Assembly: GCA_036823195.1 (NCBI GenBank)
Contig: DAISGI010000001.1
Span: forward strand, 62,001 to 126,000
Length of the DNA stretch: 64,000 bases
Reading direction: 5' to 3'
Source: UBA4874 sp002399435
GTDB taxonomy: Bacteria > Bacillota > Clostridia > Caldicoprobacterales > DTU083
How positions within the stretch are numbered: position 1 is the stretch's first letter; every line of letters begins with the position of its first letter. Shown here one piece after another: positions 32,877 through 42,684 of the stretch. The notes below the pieces were generated by a model. The model was not told the DNA's origin. It was given only the letters and a program-made list of their open reading frames with translations, and searched no databases. A program made the translations under genes and the position numbers.

Positions 32877-34219
32877 TGATTCCCTATCTTCCTGCCACGC
32901 CGGAGGATGAAAGGAAAATCCTCAAAAAACTGGGGCTGCATTCGGCAGACGATGTATTCGAAGATATCCCGCCTTCCATCCGGTTACAGAAGGATCTGGA
33001 TCTGGAGAAACCCAAATCGGAGCTGGAAGTGGAAAGGATTCTGAAAGATCTGTGCAGCCAAAATCTGGATGCAGAAAAGGCTGTGATATTTCTGGGCGCC
33101 GGTTCGTACGACCACTATATCCCTTCTGCGGTCCGGTATGTCACCGGGAGGTCCGAGTTTTCCACGTCCTATACCCCATACCAGCCGGAGATCAGTCAGG
33201 GCACCCTGCAGGCCATATTTGAATATCAATCCATGATCTGCGCCATTACCGGGATGGATGTATCCAATGCGTCCCTGTATGACGGCGCCAGCGCTGCAGT
33301 TGAAGCGGCACGGATGGCAACGGACCATACCCGGAGAAAACAGATTCTTGTCTCGGAGACCGTTCATCCGGAGACCAGAAAAGTACTGTCCACATTTCTG
33401 CGTTACCGTGGGATTGCATGTGAAGTTCTCCCAATGAAAAACGGAGTGACCGATATGGAGATGCTGGAGGGGAAAGTAAGCAGGGAGACGGCAGGAGTGA
33501 TCCTTCAGAGTCCCAATTTTTTTGGCTTTTTCGAAGATATTGGCAATGCGGAAAAGATAACACACAACAAAAAAGGGTTGTTGATTTTGTCGGTTGATCC
33601 CATTTCGTTGGGATTGTTCAAATCACCCGGAGAGTGGGGCGCGGATATTGCCATTGGCGAAGGGCAGAGCCTTGGAAATCCCATGTCCTTTGGCGGGCCG
33701 TATCTCGGGTTTCTGGCCTGCACAAAATCCCTTATGAGAAAAATGCCCGGCAGGATCGTTGGTCAAACCCGGGACACAGAAGGAAAACGAGGGTTTGTTT
33801 CCACCCTGCAGACCAGAGAACAGCATATAAGACGGGAAAAAGCGACGTCCAACATTTGTTCCAATGAGTCCCTGAACGCTCTGACTGCCAGTGCCTATCT
33901 TGCCACCATGGGCAAGGCAGGTCTGAAGGAGGTTGCCAGGCAATGCTATGACAAAGCCCATTATGCCGCATCGATACTCACGGCTTCCGGCAAATACCAC
34001 CTGCTTTACGATCATCCGTTTTTTATGGAGTTTCCTGTTGTGGGGACTCCTTCCGATGAAAAAATACAGGAAGCACTGCTTCAGGAAGCAATCATCGGCG
34101 GATATGCGTTTCAAAAAGATTATCCACAGCTTGGACATGGGATTCTGTATTGTGTTACTGAAAAGCGGACAAAGCAGGAAATTCATCACCTGCAGCGGAT
34201 ATTGGAGGGGATAGAATGA
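32876..34219 (+). CDS. gcvPA: Glycine dehydrogenase (decarboxylating) subunit 1
   Basis: This is the N-terminal half of the P protein in organisms with a split enzyme. The 447-residue protein starts MIPYLPATPEDERKILKKLGL and has FLGAGSYDHYIPSAVRYVTGRSEFSTSYTPYQPEISQGTLQ in order. The frame also has a GTG at 32873; the ATG at 32876 is 7 bases after AGGAGG and so preferred. It overlaps gcvPB by ATGA. Subunits 1 and 2 form the alpha2beta2 decarboxylase, with the pyridoxal phosphate lysine in subunit 2. Confidence 0.96.
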   Translation: MIPYLPATPEDERKILKKLGLHSADDVFEDIPPSIRLQKDLDLEKPKSELEVERILKDLCSQNLDAEKAVIFLGAGSYDHYIPSAVRYVTGRSEFSTSYTPYQPEISQGTLQAIFEYQSMICAITGMDVSNASLYDGASAAVEAARMATDHTRRKQILVSETVHPETRKVLSTFLRYRGIACEVLPMKNGVTDMEMLEGKVSRETAGVILQSPNFFGFFEDIGNAEKITHNKKGLLILSVDPISLGLFKSPGEWGADIAIGEGQSLGNPMSFGGPYLGFLACTKSLMRKMPGRIVGQTRDTEGKRGFVSTLQTREQHIRREKATSNICSNESLNALTASAYLATMGKAGLKEVARQCYDKAHYAASILTASGKYHLLYDHPFFMEFPVVGTPSDEKIQEALLQEAIIGGYAFQKDYPQLGHGILYCVTEKRTKQEIHHLQRILEGIE

Positions 34220-35652
34220 AGGAATACAACAAACTGATTCTTGAATGTTCCAGGCCCGGCAGAAAAGCTTACCGCCTGCCGGAATCTGATGTGCCTGAGT
34301 TTCCCCTTCCGGAAGGTCTGCTCCGGGAAAAGGAACCGGAACTGCCGGAAGTCAGTGAAGTGGATGTGGTTCGGCATTATACAAATCTTTCCCGGAAAAA
34401 TTATTCGGTGGACATCGGTATGTATCCCCTCGGTTCCTGCACCATGAAATATAATCCCAGGATCAATGAGGAAGCCGCCAGAATGTCCGGCTTTTCCAAC
34501 ATTCATCCGCTCCAGCCGGCAGAAACCGTCCAGGGTGCACTGGAATTGATGGCAAAAATGGAAAAAATGCTGTGCGAAATCACCGGAATGTCTGCATTTA
34601 CCCTGCAGCCAGCCGCCGGAGCGCAGGGAGAAATCACCGGTTTGATGATGATTCGGGCCTATCACCGGCACCGGGGTGATGAAAAGCGCAGGCATATTAT
34701 TATTCCGGATTCCGCACACGGAACCAACCCTGCCAGTGCCAGCATGGCCGGCATGGAAGTTGTTGAAGTAAAATCCGACAGGGAAGGCGGGATGGATCTG
34801 GATGCCTTGCGGGAGGTACTGAATGATGAGGTCGCAGGGCTGATGCTGACCAATCCCAACACCCTTGGGCTATTTGATAAAAATATCGTGAAAATAGCCG
34901 ATATGGTACATAAGGCCGGGGGCCTGCTGTATTACGACGGAGCCAATGCCAATGCCATCATGGGAATCACCAGGCCCGGGGATATGGGATTTGATATCGT
35001 TCATCTGAATCTGCATAAAACCTTTTCCACACCTCATGGCGGAGGTGGCCCGGGCAGTGGTCCGGTGGGGGTCGCAGACTTTTTAAAGGAATTTCTGCCT
35101 TCACCGGTGGTTGCCCGCAGCGGGAAAGGATATTACCTGGAGGAGAACAGGCCAATGTCCATTGGAAAGGTAAAATCCTGGTACGGCAATTTTGGGGTAG
35201 TGGTACGTGCTTATTGCTATATTCTTTCCATGGGCGCAGAGGGGCTGAAGGCAGCCAGCCGGATGGCAGTGCTGAATGCAAATTATATGAAGGAAATGCT
35301 GAAGGATTATTTTGAGCTGCCATATGACCGGACCTGTATGCATGAATTCGTACTGGGTGGACTGAAGAACAACCCCTATGGGATTACAGCAAAGCAAATT
35401 GCGAAGCGCCTGATGGATTACGGCCTGCACCCGCCGACGACCTATTTTCCATTGATTGTACACGAAGCGCTCATGTTGGAGCCTACGGAAACAGAAAGCG
35501 TGGAATCCATGGAGGAATATGTGCAGGCACTGATCCGGATTGCACAGGAAGCGGTGAAGGACCCGGACGTGGTGAAAACGGCTCCTCATACGACGATTGT
35601 AAAGCAATTGGATGAGGTGGGGGCAGCAAGAAATCCTGTTTTAAAATGGTAA
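34216..35652 (+). CDS. gcvPB: Glycine dehydrogenase (decarboxylating) subunit 2
   Basis: The 478-residue C-terminal half of the P protein holds the pyridoxal phosphate site: the lysine in HLNLHKTFSTPHGGGGPGSG (around residue 274) and PDSAHGTNPASASMAGM before it. The start overlaps gcvPA by four bases. It completes the T-H-PA-PB operon, which oxidises glycine to CO2, ammonia and methylene-tetrahydrofolate, or runs in reverse in some anaerobes; the direction cannot be told from the sequence. Confidence 0.97.
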   Translation: MKEYNKLILECSRPGRKAYRLPESDVPEFPLPEGLLREKEPELPEVSEVDVVRHYTNLSRKNYSVDIGMYPLGSCTMKYNPRINEEAARMSGFSNIHPLQPAETVQGALELMAKMEKMLCEITGMSAFTLQPAAGAQGEITGLMMIRAYHRHRGDEKRRHIIIPDSAHGTNPASASMAGMEVVEVKSDREGGMDLDALREVLNDEVAGLMLTNPNTLGLFDKNIVKIADMVHKAGGLLYYDGANANAIMGITRPGDMGFDIVHLNLHKTFSTPHGGGGPGSGPVGVADFLKEFLPSPVVARSGKGYYLEENRPMSIGKVKSWYGNFGVVVRAYCYILSMGAEGLKAASRMAVLNANYMKEMLKDYFELPYDRTCMHEFVLGGLKNNPYGITAKQIAKRLMDYGLHPPTTYFPLIVHEALMLEPTETESVESMEEYVQALIRIAQEAVKDPDVVKTAPHTTIVKQLDEVGAARNPVLKW

Positions 35653-35788
35653 TGGGAACAATGGAGAACGGGAAAATTATTTTATCACAGGATTTTACAG
35701 ATAGATGTAGAATAGGGTAAAAAGAAGGAAAATCATTGGACAGGAAGACAGGTCGGTAGTGGCAGACCTATAAGAAGGAGTTATCAGT

Positions 35789-37258
35789 ATGCAGCCCCAA
35801 AGTATGGAAAGTTTCTGCTATCATGCCGTATGCGCATTGAACGATGGTGTCATCATAACGAATCCGCAGGGAAATATCCTTTTCCTCAACCGGACGGCGG
35901 AGAAGATGACCGGCTGGGAGTATGCCCAGACTGTCGGCAAACCAATTGACGATATTCTGGTTATGATCGACGAACATCATCTGAGCCGCTATCTGCTTTC
36001 CATCCCGGATATCATGCATCACACAGTGAAGCTTCCGGATTATCTTCTTCTGATCAACAGAGACCTGAATCAGGATATCGTCGTAAGCGGAAAAGGATCT
36101 CCTGTTGAAGATGCGAATGGGAACCCTTTGGGAGTTGTTTTGATTTTATACGATGTGACGCTGCAAAGGCAAAGAGAAGCTAAAATCCGTTATTATTCCT
36201 TTTATGATAGTCTGACCGGTCTATATAACCGTTCCTTTTTTGACGAAGAGCTGAAAAGGCTTGATACGGAGCGCATGCTTCCCTTATCCCTGATTATGGG
36301 AGATACGAACGGTTTGAAACTGATCAACGATACCTTTGGGCATCTGGAAGGAGATCGGTTGCTGAAGAAAGTGGCCCGGGTTCTGAAGGAAGGGTGCAGA
36401 AAAGAGGATATTATTGCCCGGGTCGGTGGGGATGAATTTGTCATGATTCTTCCTCATGTTGACAGGGAAGAAACCAAATCCATTGTCCGGCGGATCCGGG
36501 AAAACTGCTGTGGCCTGAGTTCCATTCCCATCCGCACCAGTATCTCCCTGGGCTGTGCCACCAAGGAAAATTCTTCCCAGGATATAAAATCCATCTTCAA
36601 GCAGGCAGAAGAGGAAATGTATTCCGCCAAACTGAGTGAAAGCCGTACTGTATGCAATGAGATCATTGCCTCCATCCGTCAGTCGCTGGAGGAACATGCG
36701 GATGAAACCAGGGAACATGGCAATCGTATGAAGGAACTGGTCCGGGAGATGGGAAAGCGGATGAACCTTGGTACCCATGAATTGAATCGGCTGGAGATGC
36801 TGGCTTTGGTTCATGATATCGGTAAAATCGCCATTCCAAAATCCATCCTTTTCAAACCTGGTGCCCTGGAGCCGGAGGAGTGGCGTATCATGCAGAAACA
36901 TTGTGAAATTGGCTACCGGATTGCAGCCTGCTCGCCGGAGCTCGTATCTCTGGAAGATGCCATATTGAGCCACCATGAGCATTGGGATGGGGAAGGTTAT
37001 CCCCAGGGCCTGAACGAGGAGCAGATCCCGTTGATTTCCAGGATTCTTTCCATAGCAGATGCATATGATGTCCTGACCAATGGAAGGCCCTATCGGAAAC
37101 CGGTCTCATCAGAGGAAGCTCTCAGGGAAATTCAACAATGTGCAGGAACACAATTTGATCCCAGGCTGGCTGGGATCTTTATTTCCATGATCGAAGAAGA
37201 GCAGGGGAAGCAGTCGAAGGAATGCTTCCCTTTAAAAAGCGGGGTTATCAGGAATTGA
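35789..37258 (+). CDS. PAS-GGDEF-HD-GYP cyclic-di-GMP signalling protein
   Basis: The 489-residue protein has three domains in order: PAS (about 10-125; NDGVIITNPQGNILFLNRTA), GGDEF (135-285; intact GGDEF at 213-217 and an RxxD-type inhibitory site RKED at 204-207), and HD-GYP (300-470; HD at 342-343 in VHDIGKIAIP and HHEHWDGEGYP at 395-405). Both catalytic signatures are intact, so it could make and break cyclic-di-GMP according to a signal sensed by PAS. There is no membrane segment, so it is cytoplasmic. AAGGAG lies 8-9 bases before the ATG. It overlaps the longest dprA frame. A link to pilus control is plausible but inferred. Confidence 0.93.
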   Translation: MQPQSMESFCYHAVCALNDGVIITNPQGNILFLNRTAEKMTGWEYAQTVGKPIDDILVMIDEHHLSRYLLSIPDIMHHTVKLPDYLLLINRDLNQDIVVSGKGSPVEDANGNPLGVVLILYDVTLQRQREAKIRYYSFYDSLTGLYNRSFFDEELKRLDTERMLPLSLIMGDTNGLKLINDTFGHLEGDRLLKKVARVLKEGCRKEDIIARVGGDEFVMILPHVDREETKSIVRRIRENCCGLSSIPIRTSISLGCATKENSSQDIKSIFKQAEEEMYSAKLSESRTVCNEIIASIRQSLEEHADETREHGNRMKELVREMGKRMNLGTHELNRLEMLALVHDIGKIAIPKSILFKPGALEPEEWRIMQKHCEIGYRIAACSPELVSLEDAILSHHEHWDGEGYPQGLNEEQIPLISRILSIADAYDVLTNGRPYRKPVSSEEALREIQQCAGTQFDPRLAGIFISMIEEEQGKQSKECFPLKSGVIRN

Positions 37259-38379
37259 CGAATGAAAAGTTATACTGGATATGGCTCAGTTCCATACCCG
37301 GCATTGGAGCAAGACGCTTTTATAAATTACTGGAATATTTCGAAAGTCCCCGCAGGCTTTATGAAGCCTCCAAAACAGAAGTGGAACAAGCATCCCGGAT
37401 TCTGGGAAAGAAATGCTGGGAGAAAATTGCTGCCGCAAGAAATACAAAGGCTTTGGAAAAGGCACAACGGATTCTGTCCATGCCGGAATTCAGCATATTG
37501 ACTCTTTCCAGTCCGGAATATCCTGCTTTACTAAAAACCATTTATGATCCACCTCCTGTCCTTTATTGCAAAGGCAGGCCGTTTCCATCCGGGATGCCCG
37601 CTGTTGCGGTGGTGGGCTCCCGGCGTTGCTCGGGATATGGACGGACGGTGGCCAGGCGGTTTTCCTGTGAGTTGGCTCAGGCAGGAGTTGCTGTCATCAG
37701 CGGAATGGCCCGGGGAATTGATACCATGGCGCATAAGGGCGCTTTGGATGCCGAATCCGGATATACGGCTGCTGTTTTTGGCTGTGGCGTGGATGTTGTT
37801 TATCCGCCGGAAAGTAAGTCCTTGTATCAGATGATAGCAGAGCGGGGATCCCTGTTCAGTGAATATCCTCCGGGGATCGGACCGTCCGCAGGCAATTTCC
37901 CGGCGAGGAATCGGATTATCAGCGGGCTCGCCAATGGGACTCTGGTGATTGAGGCAGGTCAAAAGAGCGGTGCCCTGATTACGGTGGATTTTGCCCTGGA
38001 GCAGGGACGGGAGGTCTATGCCATTCCGGGCAATATCAACAGCCCGTACAGCAAGGGAACCAACAGGCTGCTGAAGGAAGGCGCCAGGGTGGTTACCTCT
38101 GTGGAGGATATACTGGACGACCTGAATATCGCTGCTCCTGCCTGCACCTACGGACATTCTGCCACACGGTCCGGCGAAGCCGCAGAAACCGGTGCGCTTG
38201 ATTTTTTTGAAACCTCGGTGTATAATGCGTTGGAAGATGGAGAAAAGGGGCTGGAAGAATTGATTCAGATCACAAATCTACCGCCCGGTCAACTCAATGC
38301 AATTTTGACATTCATGGAAATCAAGGGAATAATAAAGCAGTTACCCGGAAAAATATTTATGAAACAGTGGAAGGTTTAA
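37222..38379 (+). CDS. dprA: DNA-processing protein DprA
   Basis: DprA binds incoming single-stranded DNA and loads RecA during transformation; it is also kept in many organisms not known to be competent. The protein (up to 385 residues) has an N-terminal SAM-like helical region, the Rossmann-like core AVVGSRRCSGYG, SGMARGIDTMAHKGAL, GNFPARNRIISGLA and GALITVDFALEQGREVYAIPG, and a C-terminal winged helix. The start is uncertain: the ATG at 37222 overlaps the preceding gene by 37 bases, while a TTG at 37255 gives a start closer to homologues; neither has a strong ribosome binding site. topA follows 15 bases later. Confidence 0.94.
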   Translation: MLPFKKRGYQELTNEKLYWIWLSSIPGIGARRFYKLLEYFESPRRLYEASKTEVEQASRILGKKCWEKIAAARNTKALEKAQRILSMPEFSILTLSSPEYPALLKTIYDPPPVLYCKGRPFPSGMPAVAVVGSRRCSGYGRTVARRFSCELAQAGVAVISGMARGIDTMAHKGALDAESGYTAAVFGCGVDVVYPPESKSLYQMIAERGSLFSEYPPGIGPSAGNFPARNRIISGLANGTLVIEAGQKSGALITVDFALEQGREVYAIPGNINSPYSKGTNRLLKEGARVVTSVEDILDDLNIAAPACTYGHSATRSGEAAETGALDFFETSVYNALEDGEKGLEELIQITNLPPGQLNAILTFMEIKGIIKQLPGKIFMKQWKV

Positions 38380-38394
38380 TATGGAGGGAATTCA

Positions 38395-40551
38395 ATGACG
38401 CAGAAGTTAGTCATAGTGGAATCACCTGCAAAAGCAAAAACCATCAAGAAATTTTTGGGCAGGGGATACACTGTGGAGGCATCCATGGGACATGTCAGGG
38501 ATTTACCGAAAAGTCAACTTGGAGTGGATCTGGAACACCACTTTGAGCCAAAATATATAACAATACGGGGAAAGGGAGAGCTGCTGGCAAAGTTGAAAAA
38601 ATCCGCAAAGAAGGCGGATAAGATCCTTCTGGCTACGGACCCGGACCGGGAAGGCGAAGCCATATCCTGGCATTTGAGTCATGTCCTGAAGCTGGATGAG
38701 ACTTCGGCCTGCAGGATTGAATTCAATGAAATTACAAAGCAGGCTGTAAAAAATGCAATCAAAAATCCCCGTGCCATTGATCGGAATCTGGTGGATGCAC
38801 AGCAGGCGCGCCGGGTTCTGGATCGGGTAGTGGGATATCAGATCAGTCCCCTGCTGTGGCGCAAAGTTCGGAAAGGCCTGAGTGCCGGACGGGTACAATC
38901 CGTTGCCACACGTCTTTTGTGTGACCGGGAGAAGGAAATCAAGGAATTTCAGCCGGTGGAATATTGGACGCTGAAAGGAGAGTTTTCCCCATCGGACACG
39001 GATCGGCGAAAGAGTCCGAAGGAGAAAAACAGCCCGGGAAAGAAGCAGATCCTTGAAGCTCTTTTATATGGTATCGGTGATAAAAAGATGGAGCCCGGGA
39101 CAAGGGAGGAAATGGATCAAATCCTCGCAGAAGTGGATCAGGCTTCCTTCCAGGTGGAAAAAATCCGGAAGAGCTCCAGGAGACGCAACGCTCCGCCACC
39201 TTTTACAACCAGTACGCTTCAGCAGGAGGCATCCAGGAAACTCGGATTTACCACAAAAAAGACCATGCTGCTTGCCCAGCAGCTTTATGAAGGCATTGAG
39301 GTCAAGGGAGAAGGATCCGTTGGCCTTCTTACCTATATCCGTACCGATTCCACCCGGATAGCGGAAACAGCTCAGACGGATGCGAAAGCTGCTGTGGAGG
39401 GCCAATATGGCAAGGAGTTTCTTCCAAAGACTCCAAACGTATATAAGACCAGGAAAAACGTCCAGGATGCCCACGAAGCGATACGCCCCACCTATATCCG
39501 TCTGGCGCCGGACAGCATAAAGGATTCCCTCAAGCGGGACCAACTCCGGTTATATCGACTGGTTTATGAACGGTTTCTTGCGAGCCAGATGGCACCGGCT
39601 CTTTATGAAATTATGACGGTTCAGATCACGGCTGGAAAATATACTTTTCGGGCCAGGGGAAGCAGAAAGGTTTTTCCGGGCTATACCATAGTATATATGG
39701 AGACTTCCGAGGAGGGCAGGAGCGATAAAGATGTCACTCTGCCTCCCCTTGAGGAAGGGCAAAGGCTGGAGCTCCGGGAATGGAAGCCGGAGCAGCATTT
39801 TACCCAGCCGCCGCCGCGCTATAGTGAGGCATCCCTGGTAAGGGCAATGGAAGACATGGGAATCGGCAGGCCCAGCACATATTCCCCGACCATTTCAACC
39901 ATACTGTCCAGAGGTTACGTGGTACGGGAAGGGAAGGTATTGTACCCGACAGAATTGGGAGGCATTGTAAATCGTGTCATGCTGGAATACTTCCCGGATG
40001 TGATCGACTACCAGTTTACCGCGGATATGGAGGAAAGACTGGATCAGGTGGAAGAAGGGAGTCTGGACTGGCATAAGATTTTGGAAGATTTCTATGGACC
40101 GTTTGAGAAATATCTGGAGCAGGCCGAGAAAGAATTGGAAAAGATAGAAATCCAGGAAGAAGAATCCGATGTAATTTGTGAAAACTGCGGCAGCCGTATG
40201 GTGATCAAATATGGACGATACGGTAAGTTTCTGGCATGTCCGAATTTTCCTGAATGTCGGAATACAAAGCCTCTGGTGGAAAAAGTGGATGCCTCCTGTC
40301 CGAAATGTAATGCTGCCGTGGTGATTCGGAGGTCCAAACGGGGGAGGAAGTTCTATGGCTGCGAAAGGTATCCGGATTGTGATTTCATTTCCTGGTATAA
40401 GCCTGTTCGGGAAAAGTGCCCGAAATGTGGCAGCTATATGGTGGAAAAGGCTTCGAAAACAGCAAAATACAGGATCGTATGCTCCAATAAAGAGTGTGGG
40501 TATACAAGGGAAGTGCGGGAAGAGTCGGAAGATCATACTGCAGAAAAGTGA
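38395..40551 (+). CDS. topA: DNA topoisomerase I
   Basis: TopA relaxes negative supercoils. The 718-residue protein has the N-terminal TOPRIM domain (LVIVESPAKAKTIKKFLG with Glu, then DPDREGEAISWH), the active-site tyrosine in LLTYIRTDSTRI, and three C-terminal four-cysteine zinc ribbons (from CENCGSRM, CPKCNAAV and CPKCGSYM). The order dprA-topA is that of Bacillota. In Bacillus trmFO and xerC/codV follow; here hslV is next after 166 bases. Confidence 0.97.
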   Translation: MTQKLVIVESPAKAKTIKKFLGRGYTVEASMGHVRDLPKSQLGVDLEHHFEPKYITIRGKGELLAKLKKSAKKADKILLATDPDREGEAISWHLSHVLKLDETSACRIEFNEITKQAVKNAIKNPRAIDRNLVDAQQARRVLDRVVGYQISPLLWRKVRKGLSAGRVQSVATRLLCDREKEIKEFQPVEYWTLKGEFSPSDTDRRKSPKEKNSPGKKQILEALLYGIGDKKMEPGTREEMDQILAEVDQASFQVEKIRKSSRRRNAPPPFTTSTLQQEASRKLGFTTKKTMLLAQQLYEGIEVKGEGSVGLLTYIRTDSTRIAETAQTDAKAAVEGQYGKEFLPKTPNVYKTRKNVQDAHEAIRPTYIRLAPDSIKDSLKRDQLRLYRLVYERFLASQMAPALYEIMTVQITAGKYTFRARGSRKVFPGYTIVYMETSEEGRSDKDVTLPPLEEGQRLELREWKPEQHFTQPPPRYSEASLVRAMEDMGIGRPSTYSPTISTILSRGYVVREGKVLYPTELGGIVNRVMLEYFPDVIDYQFTADMEERLDQVEEGSLDWHKILEDFYGPFEKYLEQAEKELEKIEIQEEESDVICENCGSRMVIKYGRYGKFLACPNFPECRNTKPLVEKVDASCPKCNAAVVIRRSKRGRKFYGCERYPDCDFISWYKPVREKCPKCGSYMVEKASKTAKYRIVCSNKECGYTREVREESEDHTAEK

Positions 40552-40587
40552 CCGTTTCCTCTCGTTGCCTTTTTCGCATGAGTTATG

Positions 40588-40617
40588 TTCGCAAAAAAAG
40601 GCGGATTGTGTTATAAT
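40588..40617 (+). promoter_or_regulatory. Possible promoter for hslVU-codY
   Basis: TATAAT at 40612-40617 is perfect, with a weak -35 TTCGCA at 40588-40593, 18 bases away. About 100 bases of leader containing short imperfect repeats precede hslV. Confidence 0.5.
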
Positions 40618-40717
40618 GAAAGCTGAGTCTATTGGAACTGAGCCTATTAAGTGATGCGATGACTTTGTAAATGATGGATTGACTTTGATTTGTTTGAAGA
40701 AGGAGTGGAAACCGTAC

Positions 40718-41248
40718 ATGTTGAAAGGTACCACTATCGTGGCAATCAAAAAGGGCGATCATGGAGCGATTGCAGGGGACGGTCAGGTAACACTTGGTGA
40801 ATCAACGATTATGAAGCATGGCGCCAGAAAGGTACGACGCCTTTACCATGATCAGGTGATGATCGGATTTGCCGGATCAGTTGCCGATGCCTTTACTTTG
40901 AGTGAAAACTTTGAAGGGAAGCTGGAGGAGTGCGCCGGTAATTTACAGCGTGCTGCTGTGGAATTGGCCAAGGACTGGCGTAAGGATAAGACATTGCAAA
41001 AGCTGGAAGCCATGCTGATCGCCATGGACAAGGAAAGTCTCCTGATTATATCCGGTACCGGAGAAGTCATTGAGCCCGATGACAATGTTGCAGCAATTGG
41101 TTCCGGCGGAATGTTTGCACTGTCTGCTGCCAAGGCTCTGATTTGTCATACGGATATGAAGCCGGCGGATATTGCCCTTGAGTCTTTGAAAATTGCTTCT
41201 TCTATCTGTGTATATACCAATGACAACATTCATGTGGAAGAATTATAG
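40718..41248 (+). CDS. hslV: ATP-dependent protease subunit HslV (ClpQ)
   Basis: HslV is the proteolytic double ring of the HslUV protease. The 176-residue protein has the N-terminal threonine nucleophile right after a four-residue pro-segment (MLKG then TTIVAIKKG), GDGQVTLG and the conserved AIGSGGMFALSAAKAL. This is the Thr-type rather than the Ser-type found in Bacillus ClpQ. The ATG at 40718 is chosen because processing at Gly-Thr requires it; AAGGAGTG lies about 12 bases upstream. hslU follows after 14 bases. Confidence 0.95.
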   Translation: MLKGTTIVAIKKGDHGAIAGDGQVTLGESTIMKHGARKVRRLYHDQVMIGFAGSVADAFTLSENFEGKLEECAGNLQRAAVELAKDWRKDKTLQKLEAMLIAMDKESLLIISGTGEVIEPDDNVAAIGSGGMFALSAAKALICHTDMKPADIALESLKIASSICVYTNDNIHVEEL

Positions 41249-41262
41249 GAGGGGATGAGTCG

Positions 41263-42651
41263 ATGAATCTGACCCCCAGGGAAATCGTTCGCCAGCTGGA
41301 TCGATATATTATCGGACAGGACGAAGCGAAACGTTCGGTAGCGATTGCTTTGCGGAACCGGTATCGGAGGAGCCAATTGGATGATAAACTCAAAGAGGAA
41401 ATCACTCCGAAAAATATTATTATGAGCGGCCCCACCGGTGTGGGGAAGACCGAAATTGCACGACGTCTGGCCAAACTGGTTCATGCTCCGTTTATCAAGG
41501 TGGAAGCCACCAGGTTTACGGAAGTCGGTTATGTGGGCAGGGATGTGGAATCCATCATAAGGGATCTGGTGGAAGCATCCATACGTATGGTAAAAAACGA
41601 AAAAATGGCCGGTGTTCAGGGGAAAGCCTCCAGGGCGGCAGAGGAAAGGATCCTGGATGTTCTGCTTCCTTCCCAAAAAAAGATGGATCCCAATTCCCTG
41701 GAGCTGCTTCCGGATTCGACCGGAGACGATACGGAGAAAACGGCTTTGGTGAAGCAGGAGCCGGACTCCATGCAAAATACCAGGGAGAAGCTTCGCTTGC
41801 GTCTTCGCAGCGGTAAGCTTGAAGATTCCGTGATTGAGATTGAAGTGGATGAAAACCGGTATCCCGGTGTCGGTGTCCTGTCGGGAATGGGAAATGAAGA
41901 CATGATGATTCAGATACAGGATGCCTTCGGCAATATTTTTCCGAAGCAAACCCGAAAGAAGAAAGTCACCGTCAGGGACGCCCGCAGGATTTTTGAGCAG
42001 GAAGAAGCCCAGAAGATCATTGACATGGACGAAGTCATTGATGAAGCGCTGACTCTTGCAGAGCAGGATGGCATTGTTTTCCTGGATGAGATTGACAAGG
42101 TTGCCGGAAGCGGAATGGGACAGAGCCCGGATGTCTCACGGGAAGGGGTACAGCGTGATATTTTGCCCATTGTGGAAGGCACTACGGTTATGACCAAGTA
42201 TGGTCCGGTAAAGACGGATTATATGCTGTTTATCGCAGCAGGTGCTTTTCATGTTTCAAAAGTGTCTGATCTGATCCCGGAGCTCCAGGGCCGGTTTCCT
42301 ATTCGGGTGGAGCTGAAGAGCCTGACGGAGGATAATTTTCGGCAAATTCTTACCCAGCCGGAGAATGCGATCATTAAACAGCAAATTGCATTGATGAAAA
42401 CAGAAGGGGTCGATTTGGACTTTACCGATGATGCCATAGATGAAATCGCCAGAATGTCCTATCTTATTAACCAGAGCGAGGAAAACATTGGTGCCAGAAG
42501 GCTGCATACGGTTATGGAAAAGTTGTTGGAAGAAATATCTTTTCACGCAGAGGATTTGTGCGGACAAACCATTACAGTGGATCGTGCTTTCGTTCAACAG
42601 AATCTGACGGATATGATCAGGAAAACGGATCTGCACAAATATATTTTGTGA
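41263..42651 (+). CDS. hslU: ATP-dependent protease ATPase subunit HslU (ClpY)
   Basis: HslU is the AAA+ unfoldase that feeds HslV. The 462-residue protein begins MNLTPREIVRQLDRYIIGQDEAKRSVAIALRNR, and has Walker A GPTGVGKTEIARR (about residues 56-68), the inserted I domain (about 110-240), Walker B GIVFLDEIDKV, and the C-terminal LHKYIL tail that docks into HslV. GGAGGGG precedes the ATG. Confidence 0.97.
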   Translation: MNLTPREIVRQLDRYIIGQDEAKRSVAIALRNRYRRSQLDDKLKEEITPKNIIMSGPTGVGKTEIARRLAKLVHAPFIKVEATRFTEVGYVGRDVESIIRDLVEASIRMVKNEKMAGVQGKASRAAEERILDVLLPSQKKMDPNSLELLPDSTGDDTEKTALVKQEPDSMQNTREKLRLRLRSGKLEDSVIEIEVDENRYPGVGVLSGMGNEDMMIQIQDAFGNIFPKQTRKKKVTVRDARRIFEQEEAQKIIDMDEVIDEALTLAEQDGIVFLDEIDKVAGSGMGQSPDVSREGVQRDILPIVEGTTVMTKYGPVKTDYMLFIAAGAFHVSKVSDLIPELQGRFPIRVELKSLTEDNFRQILTQPENAIIKQQIALMKTEGVDLDFTDDAIDEIARMSYLINQSEENIGARRLHTVMEKLLEEISFHAEDLCGQTITVDRAFVQQNLTDMIRKTDLHKYIL

Positions 42652-42684
42652 GATGAAACGATAGAAATGAGGAGGATCCATCAA

